The position numbers and the translations under genes were made by a program. The notes under the pieces are model-generated. The model was not told the DNA's origin. It saw only the letters and a list, made by a program, of their open reading frames with translations, and searched no databases. This document shows positions 1-9,803 of a stretch of 43,144 nt of DNA, one piece after another (position 1 is the first letter of the stretch; every line of letters begins with the position of its first letter). Source of the stretch: Bacteroidota bacterium (GTDB taxonomy: Bacteria > Bacteroidota > Bacteroidia > Chitinophagales > Chitinophagaceae); the NCBI GenBank assembly GCA_947476145.1, contig CANJPH010000018.1:1-43144 (forward strand). Reading direction: 5' to 3'.

Positions 1-2
1 AA

Positions 3-2183
3 ATTTTAGCGAAACATAATATTGCCTTCCCTAAAAAGTTGGCAACTATTGACCGTTTACCTGAAGGGGGTGTTTATCAATGGAAGCGAAGAGGGGAAGC
101 GCATTTATTTAATCCGCAAACCATTCATGCATTACAACATGCAACCAGTACAGGCGACTATGCTAGTTTTAAAAAATATTCAAAATTGGTAAATGATCAA
201 GGAGATAAAGCATGTACTTTAAGAAGTTTATTTGATTTCAAACCAACACGCCCATCCATTTCTATAAACGAAGTAGAACCCGCTTCGGCAATTTATAAAC
301 GCTTTGCAACAGGCGCCATGTCCTTTGGATCCATCTCCTGGGAAGCACACACTACCCTAGCCATCGCTATGAACCGCTTAGGTGGAAAATCTAATACTGG
401 AGAAGGCGGTGAAGATCCTATTCGTTATGAAAAAATGGAAAATGGGGATTCCATGCGTAGTGCGATCAAACAAGTGGCAAGTGCACGTTTTGGCGTGACC
501 AGTGAATATTTAACGGAGGCGGATGAGATCCAAATAAAAATGGCACAGGGCGCAAAACCAGGAGAAGGCGGACAATTGCCAGGGGAAAAAGTAGATGATT
601 GGATTGGAAGAACAAGGCATGCTACGCCAGGGGTAGGATTAATTTCCCCTCCACCACACCACGATATTTATTCTATTGAAGATTTATCTCAATTAATTTT
701 TGATTTAAAAAATGCAAACCGTGCTGCAAGAATTAATGTAAAGTTAGTTTCTAAAGCAGGTGTTGGAACTATTGCTGCAGGCGTCACCAAAGCAAAAGCA
801 GACGTAGTATTAATAGCAGGTTTTGATGGCGGAACCGGCGCTTCTCCATTAAGTTCTATAAAACATACGGGTTTACCATGGGAATTAGGATTGGCGGAAA
901 CACATCAAACCTTGGTGAAAAATAAATTAAGATCTCGCGTGGTGGTACAAGCCGATGGCCAAATGAAAACAGGCCGTGACATTGCGATTGCGGCATTATT
1001 AGGTGCGGAAGAATGGGGCGTGGCAACTGCTGCATTGGTTGTAGAAGGTTGTATTTTGATGCGCAAATGTCATATGAACACTTGTCCAGTGGGTGTGGCT
1101 ACGCAGGATCCTGAATTACGCAAACGTTTTAAAGGAAATCCGGATCATGTAGTGAAATTTTTTGAATTTATTACAGAAGAATTGCGCGAAATTATGGCGG
1201 AATTAGGATTTAAAACAGTGAATGAAATGATTGGTCAAGCCGATGCATTAAGAATGCGCGACAATATCAATCATTGGAAATATAAAAATTTAGATTTAAG
1301 TGCCGTGTTGTATAAAGAACCGGCAGATGCAAGTGTTGGATTGTATCAAACGGAAACACAGGATCAAGGATTATCCGAAGTATTGGATTGGAAATTATTG
1401 GCAGCAGCGCAACCCGCTATTTTGAAAAAAGAAAAAGTGAGTGCAGCATTTGAGATTAAAAATACCAATCGTACAGTTGGCACCATCCTGTCCAATGAAA
1501 TTTCCAAAGTGTATAAAGGAGCTGGTTTACCGGAGGATACGATCCACTTTAAATTTACAGGTACGGCAGGACAAAGTTTTGGTGCTTTTAATACAGCTGG
1601 TGTTACTTTGGAATTAGAAGGTGACGCCAACGACTATTTTGGAAAGGGTTTAAGTGGAGCACAATTAATTGTATATCCTGATAAAAAAGCAAGCTTCGTT
1701 CCCGAAGAAAATATCATCATTGGTAACGTTGCATTTTATGGAGCAACCAGTGGCAGTTCCTTTATTAGAGGCAAAGCTGGAGAACGTTTTGCAGTAAGAA
1801 ATTCAGGTGCATTACTAGTGGTAGAAGGTGTTGGAGACCATGGCTGTGAATACATGACAGGTGGATTAGCTGTGATCCTTGGACCTACTGGCCGAAATTT
1901 TGCGGCTGGTATGAGTGGCGGTATTGCTTATGTATACAATGTTCAAAATGATTTCGACCCTTTATGTAATAAGGAAATGGTAGATCTGGATCCTGTGGGT
2001 GCCGAAGATATTCCTGAATTACAAAAAATGATTCAAGCGCATTACGATAAAACAGGAAGTACGGTTGCTAAATTTATTTTAAGCGACTTAGAAAATCAAT
2101 TAAATCATTTTATTAAAGTATTCCCGCGTGACTACAAGAAAGTTTTACAATCCAGTAAAGCATCTGTAAGCGCAGGAAAATAA
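3..2183 (+). CDS. gltB: Glutamate synthase large subunit, C-terminal half (5'-truncated by window edge)
   Basis: The reading frame is open to the left edge, so this is the C-terminal ~726 residues of a protein that is usually about 1500 long. It makes glutamate from glutamine-derived ammonia and 2-oxoglutarate with GltD. The FMN-binding/2-oxoglutarate barrel is visible ([12 protein letters not shown], then [10 protein letters not shown]). The [3Fe-4S] cysteines follow in the CX5CX4C arrangement ([15 protein letters not shown]). The last ~230 residues form the GXGXG beta-helix domain with repeated glycine-rich turns. The amidotransferase domain lies outside the window. The stop is 9 bp before gltD, so the two are surely co-transcribed. 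The TTG at 39 is an internal codon, not a start. Confidence 0.97.
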   Translation: MLAKHNIAFPKKLATIDRLPEGGVYQWKRRGEAHLFNPQTIHALQHATSTGDYASFKKYSKLVNDQGDKACTLRSLFDFKPTRPSISINEVEPASAIYKRFATGAMSFGSISWEAHTTLAIAMNRLGGKSNTGEGGEDPIRYEKMENGDSMRSAIKQVASARFGVTSEYLTEADEIQIKMAQGAKPGEGGQLPGEKVDDWIGRTRHATPGVGLISPPPHHDIYSIEDLSQLIFDLKNANRAARINVKLVSKAGVGTIAAGVTKAKADVVLIAGFDGGTGASPLSSIKHTGLPWELGLAETHQTLVKNKLRSRVVVQADGQMKTGRDIAIAALLGAEEWGVATAALVVEGCILMRKCHMNTCPVGVATQDPELRKRFKGNPDHVVKFFEFITEELREIMAELGFKTVNEMIGQADALRMRDNINHWKYKNLDLSAVLYKEPADASVGLYQTETQDQGLSEVLDWKLLAAAQPAILKKEKVSAAFEIKNTNRTVGTILSNEISKVYKGAGLPEDTIHFKFTGTAGQSFGAFNTAGVTLELEGDANDYFGKGLSGAQLIVYPDKKASFVPEENIIIGNVAFYGATSGSSFIRGKAGERFAVRNSGALLVVEGVGDHGCEYMTGGLAVILGPTGRNFAAGMSGGIAYVYNVQNDFDPLCNKEMVDLDPVGAEDIPELQKMIQAHYDKTGSTVAKFILSDLENQLNHFIKVFPRDYKKVLQSSKASVSAGK

Positions 2184-2192
2184 AGTTAAGCT

Positions 2193-3674
2193 ATGGGAAA
2201 GCCAACAGGATTTAAAGAATTTACAAGAGAACTTCCTAGTAAATTGCCGGTAGAAGAGAGAAAGCAAAACTATAATGAGTTTATTTCTTTAATGCCAGAA
2301 CAAAAACTAAATGACCAATCGGCGCGTTGTATGAACTGCGGTGTTCCTTTTTGTCATAGCGGATGTCCTTTGGGTAATATCATTCCAGAGTTTAATGATG
2401 CAGTTTATCATAAGGAGTGGAAGGAAGCTTATGAAATTTTAATTTCTACCAATAATTTTCCAGAATTTACTGGACGCATTTGTCCAGCACCTTGTGAGAG
2501 TGCTTGTGTGCTAGGTATTAACCAACCAGCCGTAACCATTGAAGAAATTGAAAAACATATTATTGAAATTGCATTTGAAAAAGGATTTGTAAAACCTCGT
2601 AAACCTTTTATGCGAAGCGGCTTTAAAATAGCTGTAATAGGATCAGGTCCTTCGGGATTAGCGGCTGCTGCGCAATTAAATTATGCGGGTCATGAAGTCA
2701 CTGTATTTGAAAGAGATTCAAAGCCCGGTGGATTATTACGTTTTGGTATCCCTGATTTTAAATTAGAAAAAACAGTTGTTGAACGTAGAATAAGTGTATT
2801 AGAAGAAGAAGGTATTGTGTTTAAATGCAATGCCAATGTGGGCGTGAATGTACGTGTAAATGATATTATGCGCGACTATCATGCAGTAGTATTAGCAGGT
2901 GGATCCACTATTCCAAGAGATCTTTCAATACCTGGTCGTGATTTAAATGGCGTGCATTATGCCATGGATTTTTTAAAACAACAAAACAAAAGAGTAAGCA
3001 AGCTTCCAATTGAAGAAGCCGAGCTATTGGCGACAGGAAAAAACATAGTCGTGATTGGTGGTGGAGATACGGGTAGTGATTGTGTAGGAACTTCTAACCG
3101 ACAAAGTGCAAAATCGGTAACACAATTTGAGTTGTTGCCCAAGCCTCCTGAAGAAAGAGCCGCTTATATGCCATGGCCAACCTACCCTATGCTGTTGAAA
3201 ACAACTACTTCTCATGAGGAAGGTGTATCCAGGGTTTGGGAAGTGGCAACCAAAGCATTTATTGGTGATGAAAAAGGCAACTTAAAAGCATTACAAATTG
3301 TTGACTTAGAATGGACGAGTACAGCCGACGGTCGTCCTGCTAAATTCACTGAGAAAGAAGGAAGCCTTCGTGAAATACCTTGTGAGTTAGCCTTACTAGC
3401 CATGGGATTCTTACATCCTGAACCCACGGGCATACTGGATGAACTAGGTGTTGAATTAGATGAGAGAGGAAATGTAAAAGCGACTGAAACCGCTTTCACT
3501 ACTAATATTAATAAAGTATTTACTGCGGGAGATATGCGCCGTGGTCAATCCCTAGTTGTTTGGGCAATTAGCGAGGGAAGAGAATGCGCACGTAGAGTAG
3601 ATATATTCTTAACGGGTTCTACCTTATTAGAATCCAAAGATGCAAGCTTATTAGCAGCAAGTATTCATGATTAA
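2193..3674 (+). CDS. gltD: Glutamate synthase small subunit (NADPH, FAD, Fe-S)
   Basis: 493 residues, normal for the family. It oxidises NADPH and passes electrons through FAD and Fe-S clusters to GltB. Two N-terminal cysteine clusters are clear: CMNCGVPFCHSGCP near residue 46 and CPAPCESAC near residue 98. An FAD-binding GSGPSGLAAA motif lies at about 150 and the NADPH-binding GGGDTGSDC motif at about 290. A conserved C-terminal TAGDMRRGQSLVVWAI segment closes the FAD site. The ATG sits 9 bp after the gltB stop. No hairpin terminator is visible downstream before the AT-rich gap. Confidence 0.97.
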   Translation: MGKPTGFKEFTRELPSKLPVEERKQNYNEFISLMPEQKLNDQSARCMNCGVPFCHSGCPLGNIIPEFNDAVYHKEWKEAYEILISTNNFPEFTGRICPAPCESACVLGINQPAVTIEEIEKHIIEIAFEKGFVKPRKPFMRSGFKIAVIGSGPSGLAAAAQLNYAGHEVTVFERDSKPGGLLRFGIPDFKLEKTVVERRISVLEEEGIVFKCNANVGVNVRVNDIMRDYHAVVLAGGSTIPRDLSIPGRDLNGVHYAMDFLKQQNKRVSKLPIEEAELLATGKNIVVIGGGDTGSDCVGTSNRQSAKSVTQFELLPKPPEERAAYMPWPTYPMLLKTTTSHEEGVSRVWEVATKAFIGDEKGNLKALQIVDLEWTSTADGRPAKFTEKEGSLREIPCELALLAMGFLHPEPTGILDELGVELDERGNVKATETAFTTNINKVFTAGDMRRGQSLVVWAISEGRECARRVDIFLTGSTLLESKDASLLAASIHD

Positions 3675-3986
3675 GCAAAAGATATACTAAAATACATATT
3701 AGCAATTATCATATGTTTTAAAATCATTGCATTTTGATCAAAAAATAGGAATTTATTTCAAAAATCATATTTTTTTCCACATTTTATTATTTTTCCAAAA
3801 TTTCGCAGCATCCTAAATTGATGTTAAATTATTGATAAGCAATGATTTATAGTTTTTTTATATATTATTACATTTATTTATAATTTATAGTATTTGCTAT
3901 CATTAATGTATTTTTTATATACATTTGTATTACAGACTATATATATAACTATTTATAATATAAATTAACCCCCCAAATTACCGCTA
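3675..3986. other. 312-bp AT-rich intergenic region before the ammonium transporter
   Basis: No coding frame or RNA gene is recognised here. The stretch is extremely AT-rich with many A- and T-runs, which suggests curved or easily melted DNA. It holds one good Bacteroidota-type promoter candidate (3894-3927). No recognisable NtrC or other nitrogen-regulator site was identified. Confidence 0.6.
3894..3927 (+). promoter_or_regulatory. Candidate promoter of the ammonium transporter gene (TTG-N23-TACATTTG)
   Basis: TTG at 3894-3896 and TACATTTG at 3920-3927 match the Bacteroidota -33/-7 pattern (TTG, 17-23 nt spacer, TAnnTTTG) at the upper spacing limit. The predicted 5' UTR is about 50-55 nt. 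Inferred from sequence only. Confidence 0.5.
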
Positions 3987-5345
3987 ATGAAAAATCAAGC
4001 CGTACAAAAGTACACTCCCTTCATTCTATTATTAGTGCTATCTATCGCAGCACTCTTTATTCCACAATTACCTAGCTATATGGGAAATGCAGACACCTAC
4101 AGTCCAGCTGATATTGCTTGGATTTTAGTGGCAACTGCCTTGGTATTTATAATGACTCCAGGTTTAGCCTTTTTCTACGGAGGCATGGTACATCGCAAAA
4201 ACATTATCTCTACAATGATCAAGAGTATTGTTTCAGCTGGTATCGTAACCGTTATTTGGATCACTTATGGTTATAGTCTTAGTTTTGGCGAATCCATTCA
4301 TGGCATTATAGGAAACCCTTCTACACACTTATTTTTTAAAGGGGTTGCGAATGGAGCACCGGCATTACAAGGTGGCACTGCAATGACTATTCCTTTATTG
4401 TTATTTGCAATGTTTCAATTAATGTTTGCTATTATTACTCCAGGCCTTGTGGTAGGCGCTGTTGCAGAAAGAATAAAATTTACTTCTTACATTTTATTCA
4501 TTGTATTATTTATTACACTCGTATATGCACCCTTAGCACACTGGTCCTGGCATCCCAATGGATTTTTACTAAAGATGGGTGCCTTAGATTTTGCAGGTGG
4601 AACCGTTGTACATATTAGTGCAGGGTGCGCAGCTTTGGCAGGTGCGCTCGTACTAAAATCAAGACGTTCAAAATTGGAGCAACAAGAAATTCCACCAGCA
4701 AATATTCCATATGTATTAATTGGCACAGGATTACTTTGGTTTGGATGGTTTGGATTTAATGCAGGTTCTGCATTAGGCGCCAATTCGCTAGCCGTGAATG
4801 CATTTGCAACAACGAATACTGCAGCCGCTGCAGCCGGCTTGGCTTGGATGTTTTTTGATGTAATGCGCGGGAAAAAACCATCCGTATTAGGATTCTGCAT
4901 TGGAGCAGTAGTAGGATTGGTTGCGATTACACCAGCAGCAGGTTTTGTTGGTATACCTCAAAGTATATTCATTGGTGTCATTGGCGCCGTCATATCAAAC
5001 GGTTTAAGTCATAGTTTAAAATTATCGAGAGTAGATGATACCTTAGACGTATTCCCATGTCATGGTATTGGTGGTATGGTAGGTATGTTATTAACTGGCG
5101 TATTTGCATCTAAAGGGGTGAACCCGGCAGGCAATGACGGTTTGTTTTATGGCAACCCTACCTTCTTTTTAACTCAATTAAAAGCCATGTTAATTGTGGT
5201 GGGTTATAGCTTTTCTGTTTCTTTCCTCATCTTTAAATTCATCGCATTATTATTACCATTGCGTGTATCTGAAGAAGAAGAAGAATTAGGATTAGACGCT
5301 ACACAACATGACGAAAAATACGGCAGAAATCCCCAAAAAGCATAA
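3987..5345 (+). CDS. amt: Ammonium transporter (Amt/MEP/Rh family)
   Basis: 452-residue polytopic inner-membrane channel for ammonium uptake. An N-terminal hydrophobic segment, possibly a signal sequence, precedes the usual eleven-helix core (ADIAWILVATALVFIMTPGLAFFYGGMV is helix 1). The family signature DFAGGTVVHISAG carries the first pore histidine, and DVFPCHGIGGMVG carries the second. The cytosolic tail is short and acidic (SEEEEELGLDATQHDEK), with no fused PII or other domain. It follows gltBD, matching a nitrogen-assimilation cluster, but no glnB/glnK gene is present nearby. A strong intrinsic terminator follows. Confidence 0.95.
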   Translation: MKNQAVQKYTPFILLLVLSIAALFIPQLPSYMGNADTYSPADIAWILVATALVFIMTPGLAFFYGGMVHRKNIISTMIKSIVSAGIVTVIWITYGYSLSFGESIHGIIGNPSTHLFFKGVANGAPALQGGTAMTIPLLLFAMFQLMFAIITPGLVVGAVAERIKFTSYILFIVLFITLVYAPLAHWSWHPNGFLLKMGALDFAGGTVVHISAGCAALAGALVLKSRRSKLEQQEIPPANIPYVLIGTGLLWFGWFGFNAGSALGANSLAVNAFATTNTAAAAAGLAWMFFDVMRGKKPSVLGFCIGAVVGLVAITPAAGFVGIPQSIFIGVIGAVISNGLSHSLKLSRVDDTLDVFPCHGIGGMVGMLLTGVFASKGVNPAGNDGLFYGNPTFFLTQLKAMLIVVGYSFSVSFLIFKFIALLLPLRVSEEEEELGLDATQHDEKYGRNPQKA

Positions 5346-5385
5346 TATAGATTTTGGATCTAGTATTATAAGCAAGCAATCGTAC

Positions 5386-5413
5386 GGCCCGAATTTCTAT
5401 TCGGGCCTTTTTT
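5386..5413 (+). terminator. Intrinsic terminator after amt
   Basis: Nine-bp stem GGCCCGAAT/ATTCGGGCC around a 4-nt loop, followed directly by TTTTTT. It ends amt transcription and lies only 17 bp before the next ATG. Confidence 0.92.
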
Positions 5414-5430
5414 ATTATATTAGTGCTTAG

Positions 5431-6192
5431 ATGAAGCCCATAAAAAAACTATTACAACTCATTTATTGCATTTACGCCCTCCTTGTTTTTGCATTGCTTA
5501 CCATTTTTTCTGCCATTGCCTTAATACTAATCATCCCCTTTGGGAAACCCAAACTAAGCAAGCGTGTTTATAAAGTATGCAGATATTGGGCGCAAACATG
5601 GTACCTATTTATTGGGGTTTGGCATAAAGAAATATACGAGGCTGCGCACGATTTTAAAAAACCACATATTTTTATAGCCAACCACAATTCCTATATGGAC
5701 ATTCCTCCTATTGTCCAATTAAACCATCAACCTATTAGGCCACTCGGTAAATTTGAGTCTTCTAAAATACCCATTTTTGGATGGGTGTACCGTGCCGCAG
5801 TTATTTTGGTAGACAGAAGCAGCCCTGAAAAAAGAGCGAAAAGTTTAAGAAATTTAAAAGCTGCTTTACATAAACGAACTTCAATTTTTATTTTCCCAGA
5901 AGGTACATTTAGCATGACCAGTCAACAGCCACTAAAATCCTTTTATAATGGTGCTTTTAAACTAGCCATTGAAATGCAAATACCTATACAGCCTATTTTA
6001 ATGATTGATGCTGTGGATAGAATGCATTTTGAAAGTGTATTTACCCTTACTCCAGGCCCCAATAGGGTGGTTTATTTAAAGACCGTGGAAGTGTCAGCTT
6101 ATACCTTAGAGGATATTGAGCAATTAAAAACAGAAGTTTATCAAATGATGGATGAAGGCTTAAGAAGATATAGAAATTACCCCTCCCAGTAA
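5431..6192 (+). CDS. plsC: Lysophospholipid acyltransferase (PlsC-like, 1-acyl-glycerol-3-phosphate acyltransferase)
   Basis: 253 residues. An N-terminal hydrophobic segment (about residues 10-37) anchors it to the inner membrane. The acyltransferase HX4D motif is seen as NHNSYMD, and the glycerophosphate-binding motif as FPEGTFS. It should acylate lysophosphatidic acid to phosphatidic acid, although the family also includes enzymes acting on other lysolipids, so the exact substrate is uncertain. The ATG is only 17 bp after the amt terminator and no close TAnnTTTG box is visible. Either a degenerate promoter lies inside the amt tail or some read-through occurs. Confidence 0.88.
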   Translation: MKPIKKLLQLIYCIYALLVFALLTIFSAIALILIIPFGKPKLSKRVYKVCRYWAQTWYLFIGVWHKEIYEAAHDFKKPHIFIANHNSYMDIPPIVQLNHQPIRPLGKFESSKIPIFGWVYRAAVILVDRSSPEKRAKSLRNLKAALHKRTSIFIFPEGTFSMTSQQPLKSFYNGAFKLAIEMQIPIQPILMIDAVDRMHFESVFTLTPGPNRVVYLKTVEVSAYTLEDIEQLKTEVYQMMDEGLRRYRNYPSQ

Positions 6193-6239
6193 GGCTTTAC
6201 CAACAAATAACTAATCAAAATAGTGTCAAATGCATAGCG

Positions 6240-6247
6240 TATTTTTG
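6240..6247 (+). promoter_or_regulatory. -7 element TATTTTTG of priA
   Basis: TATTTTTG followed by CAAAC, 11 nt before the priA ATG. It shares the TTTGCAA extension with four other boxes in this window. No clear -33 TTG. The predicted 5' UTR is only a few nucleotides. Confidence 0.5.
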
Positions 6248-6258
6248 CAAACATTATT

Positions 6259-8694
6259 ATGTACGCTGAAATAATCATACCATTAGCCCTTCCCAAAAAT
6301 TACACCTGGGAAATTCCAAGCACATTATTAGACCAAATAATGATTGGCATGCGCGTTGAAGTGATGCTAGGAAATAATAAACGGTATGCAGGCATTATCA
6401 AAAAAATATTTTCAGAGAAACCAGCTGCCTTTCATCCCAAGCCAATTTTATCAGTGTTAGACGATGCCCCTATTGTTTATCCCGAACAATTAGCCCTATG
6501 GGAATGGATGGCACAATATTATATGTGCACCGAAGGGGAAGTTATGCAAGCAGCGGTTCCAAGTCATCTTAAAATATCAAGTGAATCTGTATTTATATAT
6601 AATGAGGATCAAATTATCGATAGTCATCAATTAAGTGATCCTGAATATATTATTAGTGAGGCATTGCAAATAAAAAAAGAATTGAGCCTCGTGGAGGTTC
6701 AAAAATTATTAGATAAAAAATCGGTATACCCCATTGTCAACAAACTTATCCAAAAAGGAATTTGCTTCATTCAAGAAAATATGAATGACAAATACAAGAT
6801 AAAAGAGGAAACCTATATTCAGCTTGCTCCAGTGTATAAAGCAGAAGTTCAAATGGAGCAATTACTTAACGAATGGACAAGAGCGCCCAAGCAACTTGCA
6901 CTTTTACTCTCTTTTTTACATTTTCAAAAAACAGAAGGAGAAGTAAGCCAAAAATCAATATTAGAAAAATCGGGTGCCTCCCATGCACAATTAAAGGCTT
7001 TGATAGACAAAGGGATTTTAATTGCCGAAAAAAGAAAAATTGACCGGTTAAAAAACGAGGGGGGTATTGGCAATCAAACCCTGCATGAATTATCCAAGCA
7101 ACAACAAGTAGCTTTAGATTCCATTAAATCGCAACTGGAAAAACACCCTGTACATTTATTACACGGCATTACGGGGAGTGGTAAAACACAAATATATGTA
7201 GCACTTATTAACGAGCTGGTTAAAAAAGGACAGCAAGCATTGTATATGTTGCCCGAAATTGCATTAACTGCTCAAATGATTAGACGCTTAAAACTATATT
7301 TTGGAAATAGTATTGCTATTTATCATTCAAAATTCAATCCTAATGAGCGGGTAGAAATATGGAACAAGGTAAAAACTGGAGAAATAAAAATAGTACTAGG
7401 TGCGAGATCGGCCTTATTCCTTCCTTATCAAAACTTATCCTTAATTATTATCGACGAAGAGCATGATGGCTCTTATAAACAACAAGATCCTGCACCTCGT
7501 TACCAAGCAAGAGATACCGCTATCTATTATGCGAATAAATTGAACGCAAAAGTAATACTTGGTTCTGCCACGCCTTCGGTGGAAAGCTTTTACAATGCAG
7601 AAAATGAAAAATATGGCTATACGCATTTGACAGAACGTTTTAATCAAGGGGCGCTTCCTACTATTCAAATTATAGATACCAAAAAACAGCCAACTGGGAC
7701 AGCAATTTTAACACCCCTCCTATTGGCCGAGATTAAAAATACGATAGCACTTCAAAAGCAGGTGATCCTATTTCAAAATAGACGTGGCTATGCCGCTTAT
7801 TTAATATGTGAAACCTGTGGATGGATTCCTCATTGCACACATTGTGATGTAACGCTTACTTATCATAAACAAAAGAATTTGCTTTCTTGTCATTATTGCG
7901 GTGCCAGTTATCCAATTTTAACCGCTTGCCAAGCTTGTGGTAAACAACATTTTAGGCAGAAGAGTTTTGGTACAGAACAAATTGAAGAAAAATTAAACCA
8001 AGCCTTACCCGGGGTCATAGTAGCAAGAATGGATTTTGATAACGTGAAAGGGAAAAACGAGCATGATCAATTAATTCAACAATTTGAACAAAGACAAATT
8101 GATATTTTGGTGGGTACTCAAATGGTGGTGAAGGGATTGGATTTTGAAAACGTAGACTTGGTGGGTATTGTGGATGCAGACAGCTTACTTAACTTTAATC
8201 AGTACCGTGTAAACGAAAGAGCCTTTCAAATGATGGAACAAGTAAGTGGACGCGCAGGCCGAAAAAATAGTAATGGGAAAGTATTGATTCAAGTTAGTCA
8301 AGTGCAGCACCCAATTGTACAGTTGGTTCAGCAACATGATTATCTTGGATTTTATAAATTTGAAATTCAAAATAGAAAGCAATTTGCCTATCCTCCATTT
8401 AGCAGATTACTGAGCATTTTATTTAAACATAAGGATAATGCGATTGCCGAAGAAGCTGCAAATCATTTCTTACACTCCCTCACACCCGAAATACAAAGAA
8501 CGGTGCTAGGTCCAGCCCAACCACTTGTCAATAGGGTTCGAAATAAATATATTTGGGAGCTCTGTGTAAAAATAGCAACCCAAGCAGGGCAACTACAAAT
8601 TGCCAAAAAGCAACTTGTAAATTATTTTCAATTAATTCAAGCACATCCAAGATATAAAACTGTTCAAATTATTATTGATGTTGACCCAAATTAG
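6259..8694 (+). CDS. priA: Primosomal replication restart helicase PriA
   Basis: 811 residues. PriA is a 3'-5' superfamily 2 helicase that reloads the replisome at stalled forks. The N-terminal 3'BD/winged-helix region covers about residues 1-270. Walker A is GITGSGKT (303-310) and the DEAH-type motif II is DEEH (399-402). The zinc-binding insertion has eight cysteines between about 517 and 560 (CETCGWIPHC, CDVTL, CHYCGAS, CQACG). The helicase C-terminal lobe follows with QVSGRAGR. All key motifs are intact. It lies between plsC and murB with no evident functional link, and the murB start is about 30 bp downstream. Confidence 0.96.
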   Translation: MYAEIIIPLALPKNYTWEIPSTLLDQIMIGMRVEVMLGNNKRYAGIIKKIFSEKPAAFHPKPILSVLDDAPIVYPEQLALWEWMAQYYMCTEGEVMQAAVPSHLKISSESVFIYNEDQIIDSHQLSDPEYIISEALQIKKELSLVEVQKLLDKKSVYPIVNKLIQKGICFIQENMNDKYKIKEETYIQLAPVYKAEVQMEQLLNEWTRAPKQLALLLSFLHFQKTEGEVSQKSILEKSGASHAQLKALIDKGILIAEKRKIDRLKNEGGIGNQTLHELSKQQQVALDSIKSQLEKHPVHLLHGITGSGKTQIYVALINELVKKGQQALYMLPEIALTAQMIRRLKLYFGNSIAIYHSKFNPNERVEIWNKVKTGEIKIVLGARSALFLPYQNLSLIIIDEEHDGSYKQQDPAPRYQARDTAIYYANKLNAKVILGSATPSVESFYNAENEKYGYTHLTERFNQGALPTIQIIDTKKQPTGTAILTPLLLAEIKNTIALQKQVILFQNRRGYAAYLICETCGWIPHCTHCDVTLTYHKQKNLLSCHYCGASYPILTACQACGKQHFRQKSFGTEQIEEKLNQALPGVIVARMDFDNVKGKNEHDQLIQQFEQRQIDILVGTQMVVKGLDFENVDLVGIVDADSLLNFNQYRVNERAFQMMEQVSGRAGRKNSNGKVLIQVSQVQHPIVQLVQQHDYLGFYKFEIQNRKQFAYPPFSRLLSILFKHKDNAIAEEAANHFLHSLTPEIQRTVLGPAQPLVNRVRNKYIWELCVKIATQAGQLQIAKKQLVNYFQLIQAHPRYKTVQIIIDVDPN

Positions 8695-8723
8695 CCTTGC
8701 ATTCCTATTATTCAAATTGTAAT

Positions 8724-9737
8724 ATGACCCCTGATTTAAATATATCTTTAAAACCTTTTCATTTTTTCGCGAGCGAAGAAAAGTCAAAATTTTTCACTCG
8801 AATACAAAATGAAAATCAAGTGGAGGAAGCTGTCCACTGGTGTCATGAAAATAACTACCCCTTTCTTATTTTAGGTGCTGGCTCCAATGTACTCTTTACT
8901 CAAAATTTTACAGGCTTAGTCGCAAAGATGGAAGTGATGGGTATTAAAAAAATAAATGAAACCTCAAGCGAAGTTACCCTTGAAGTGGGGGCTGGCGAAA
9001 ATTGGCACCATTTTGTAAGCTACTGCGTTCAGAAAGGTTGGGGCGGACTTGAAAACCTAAGCCTTATACCAGGTACTGTTGGTGCTAGCCCTATTCAAAA
9101 TATTGGCGCATATGGAGCAGAAATACAAGATTGTATTGAGCAGGTTAAGGCTTATGATACATTAACGCAACAATGGATAAACTTGTCCAATAAGGAATGT
9201 GGTTTTGGATATAGAACCAGTGTATTTAAAATACACCCCAACAGGTATATTATTACCCATGTAGAATATATACTGCAAAAGCAGCCTATATTAAAAACAG
9301 ATTACGGAGCCATTAGAGAAGTACTACATGATAAAGGAATAAAAAATCCAAGCTTAGAAAATATAGCAGCCGCCGTAACACAAATTAGAACGCTTAAATT
9401 TCCAGATCCAAAAATATTTGGAAATGCAGGTAGCTTTTTTAAAAATCCAGTACTGACCAAAGAAAAATATACTGAGTTAGAAAAATCTTTCCCCCATATC
9501 ATTGCACATCCTATTTCTGACAATGAATTTAAATTAGCTGCTGGTTGGCTTATTGAATCCTGTGGATGGAAAGGAATTAGAAAAGAAAATGTAGGCTGTT
9601 ACGAAAAACAGGCTTTGGTCATTGTGAGCTATGGAATAGAATCGGGCAAAGAAGTGTATGACTTTTCAGCGGAGATCATTCATGACGTTCAAAATAAATT
9701 TGGGATTACTTTGGACAGAGAAGTGAACGTTTACTAA
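8724..9737 (+). CDS. murB: UDP-N-acetylmuramate dehydrogenase (UDP-N-acetylenolpyruvoylglucosamine reductase)
   Basis: 337 residues from the ATG at 8724. A TTG nine codons upstream (8697) is in frame but gives a tail unlike the family, so the ATG is preferred. MurB reduces UDP-GlcNAc-enolpyruvate to UDP-MurNAc with NADPH and FAD in the cytoplasm, the second committed step of peptidoglycan synthesis. FAD-binding motifs are ILGAGSNVL near residue 45 and IPGTVGASPIQNIGAYG near 110. The catalytic serine lies in NAGSFFKNP. The length and GYRxSxFK segment match the E. coli type. Separated from the next gene by a strong palindromic terminator. Confidence 0.94.
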   Translation: MTPDLNISLKPFHFFASEEKSKFFTRIQNENQVEEAVHWCHENNYPFLILGAGSNVLFTQNFTGLVAKMEVMGIKKINETSSEVTLEVGAGENWHHFVSYCVQKGWGGLENLSLIPGTVGASPIQNIGAYGAEIQDCIEQVKAYDTLTQQWINLSNKECGFGYRTSVFKIHPNRYIITHVEYILQKQPILKTDYGAIREVLHDKGIKNPSLENIAAAVTQIRTLKFPDPKIFGNAGSFFKNPVLTKEKYTELEKSFPHIIAHPISDNEFKLAAGWLIESCGWKGIRKENVGCYEKQALVIVSYGIESGKEVYDFSAEIIHDVQNKFGITLDREVNVY

Positions 9738-9744
9738 AGCTCAA

Positions 9745-9778
9745 ATAAATAAGGGCCTCGTATGAGGCCCTTATTTAT
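9745..9778. terminator. Bidirectional terminator between convergent murB and ompA-like genes
   Basis: Perfect 15-bp inverted repeat (ATAAATAAGGGCCTC / GAGGCCCTTATTTAT) around a GTAT loop. The AT-rich outer stem supplies a U-rich 3' flank in both directions, so it can stop both convergent genes. Confidence 0.88.
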
Positions 9779-9803
9779 GAATATCACTTATTGCGCTTGA
9801 ATT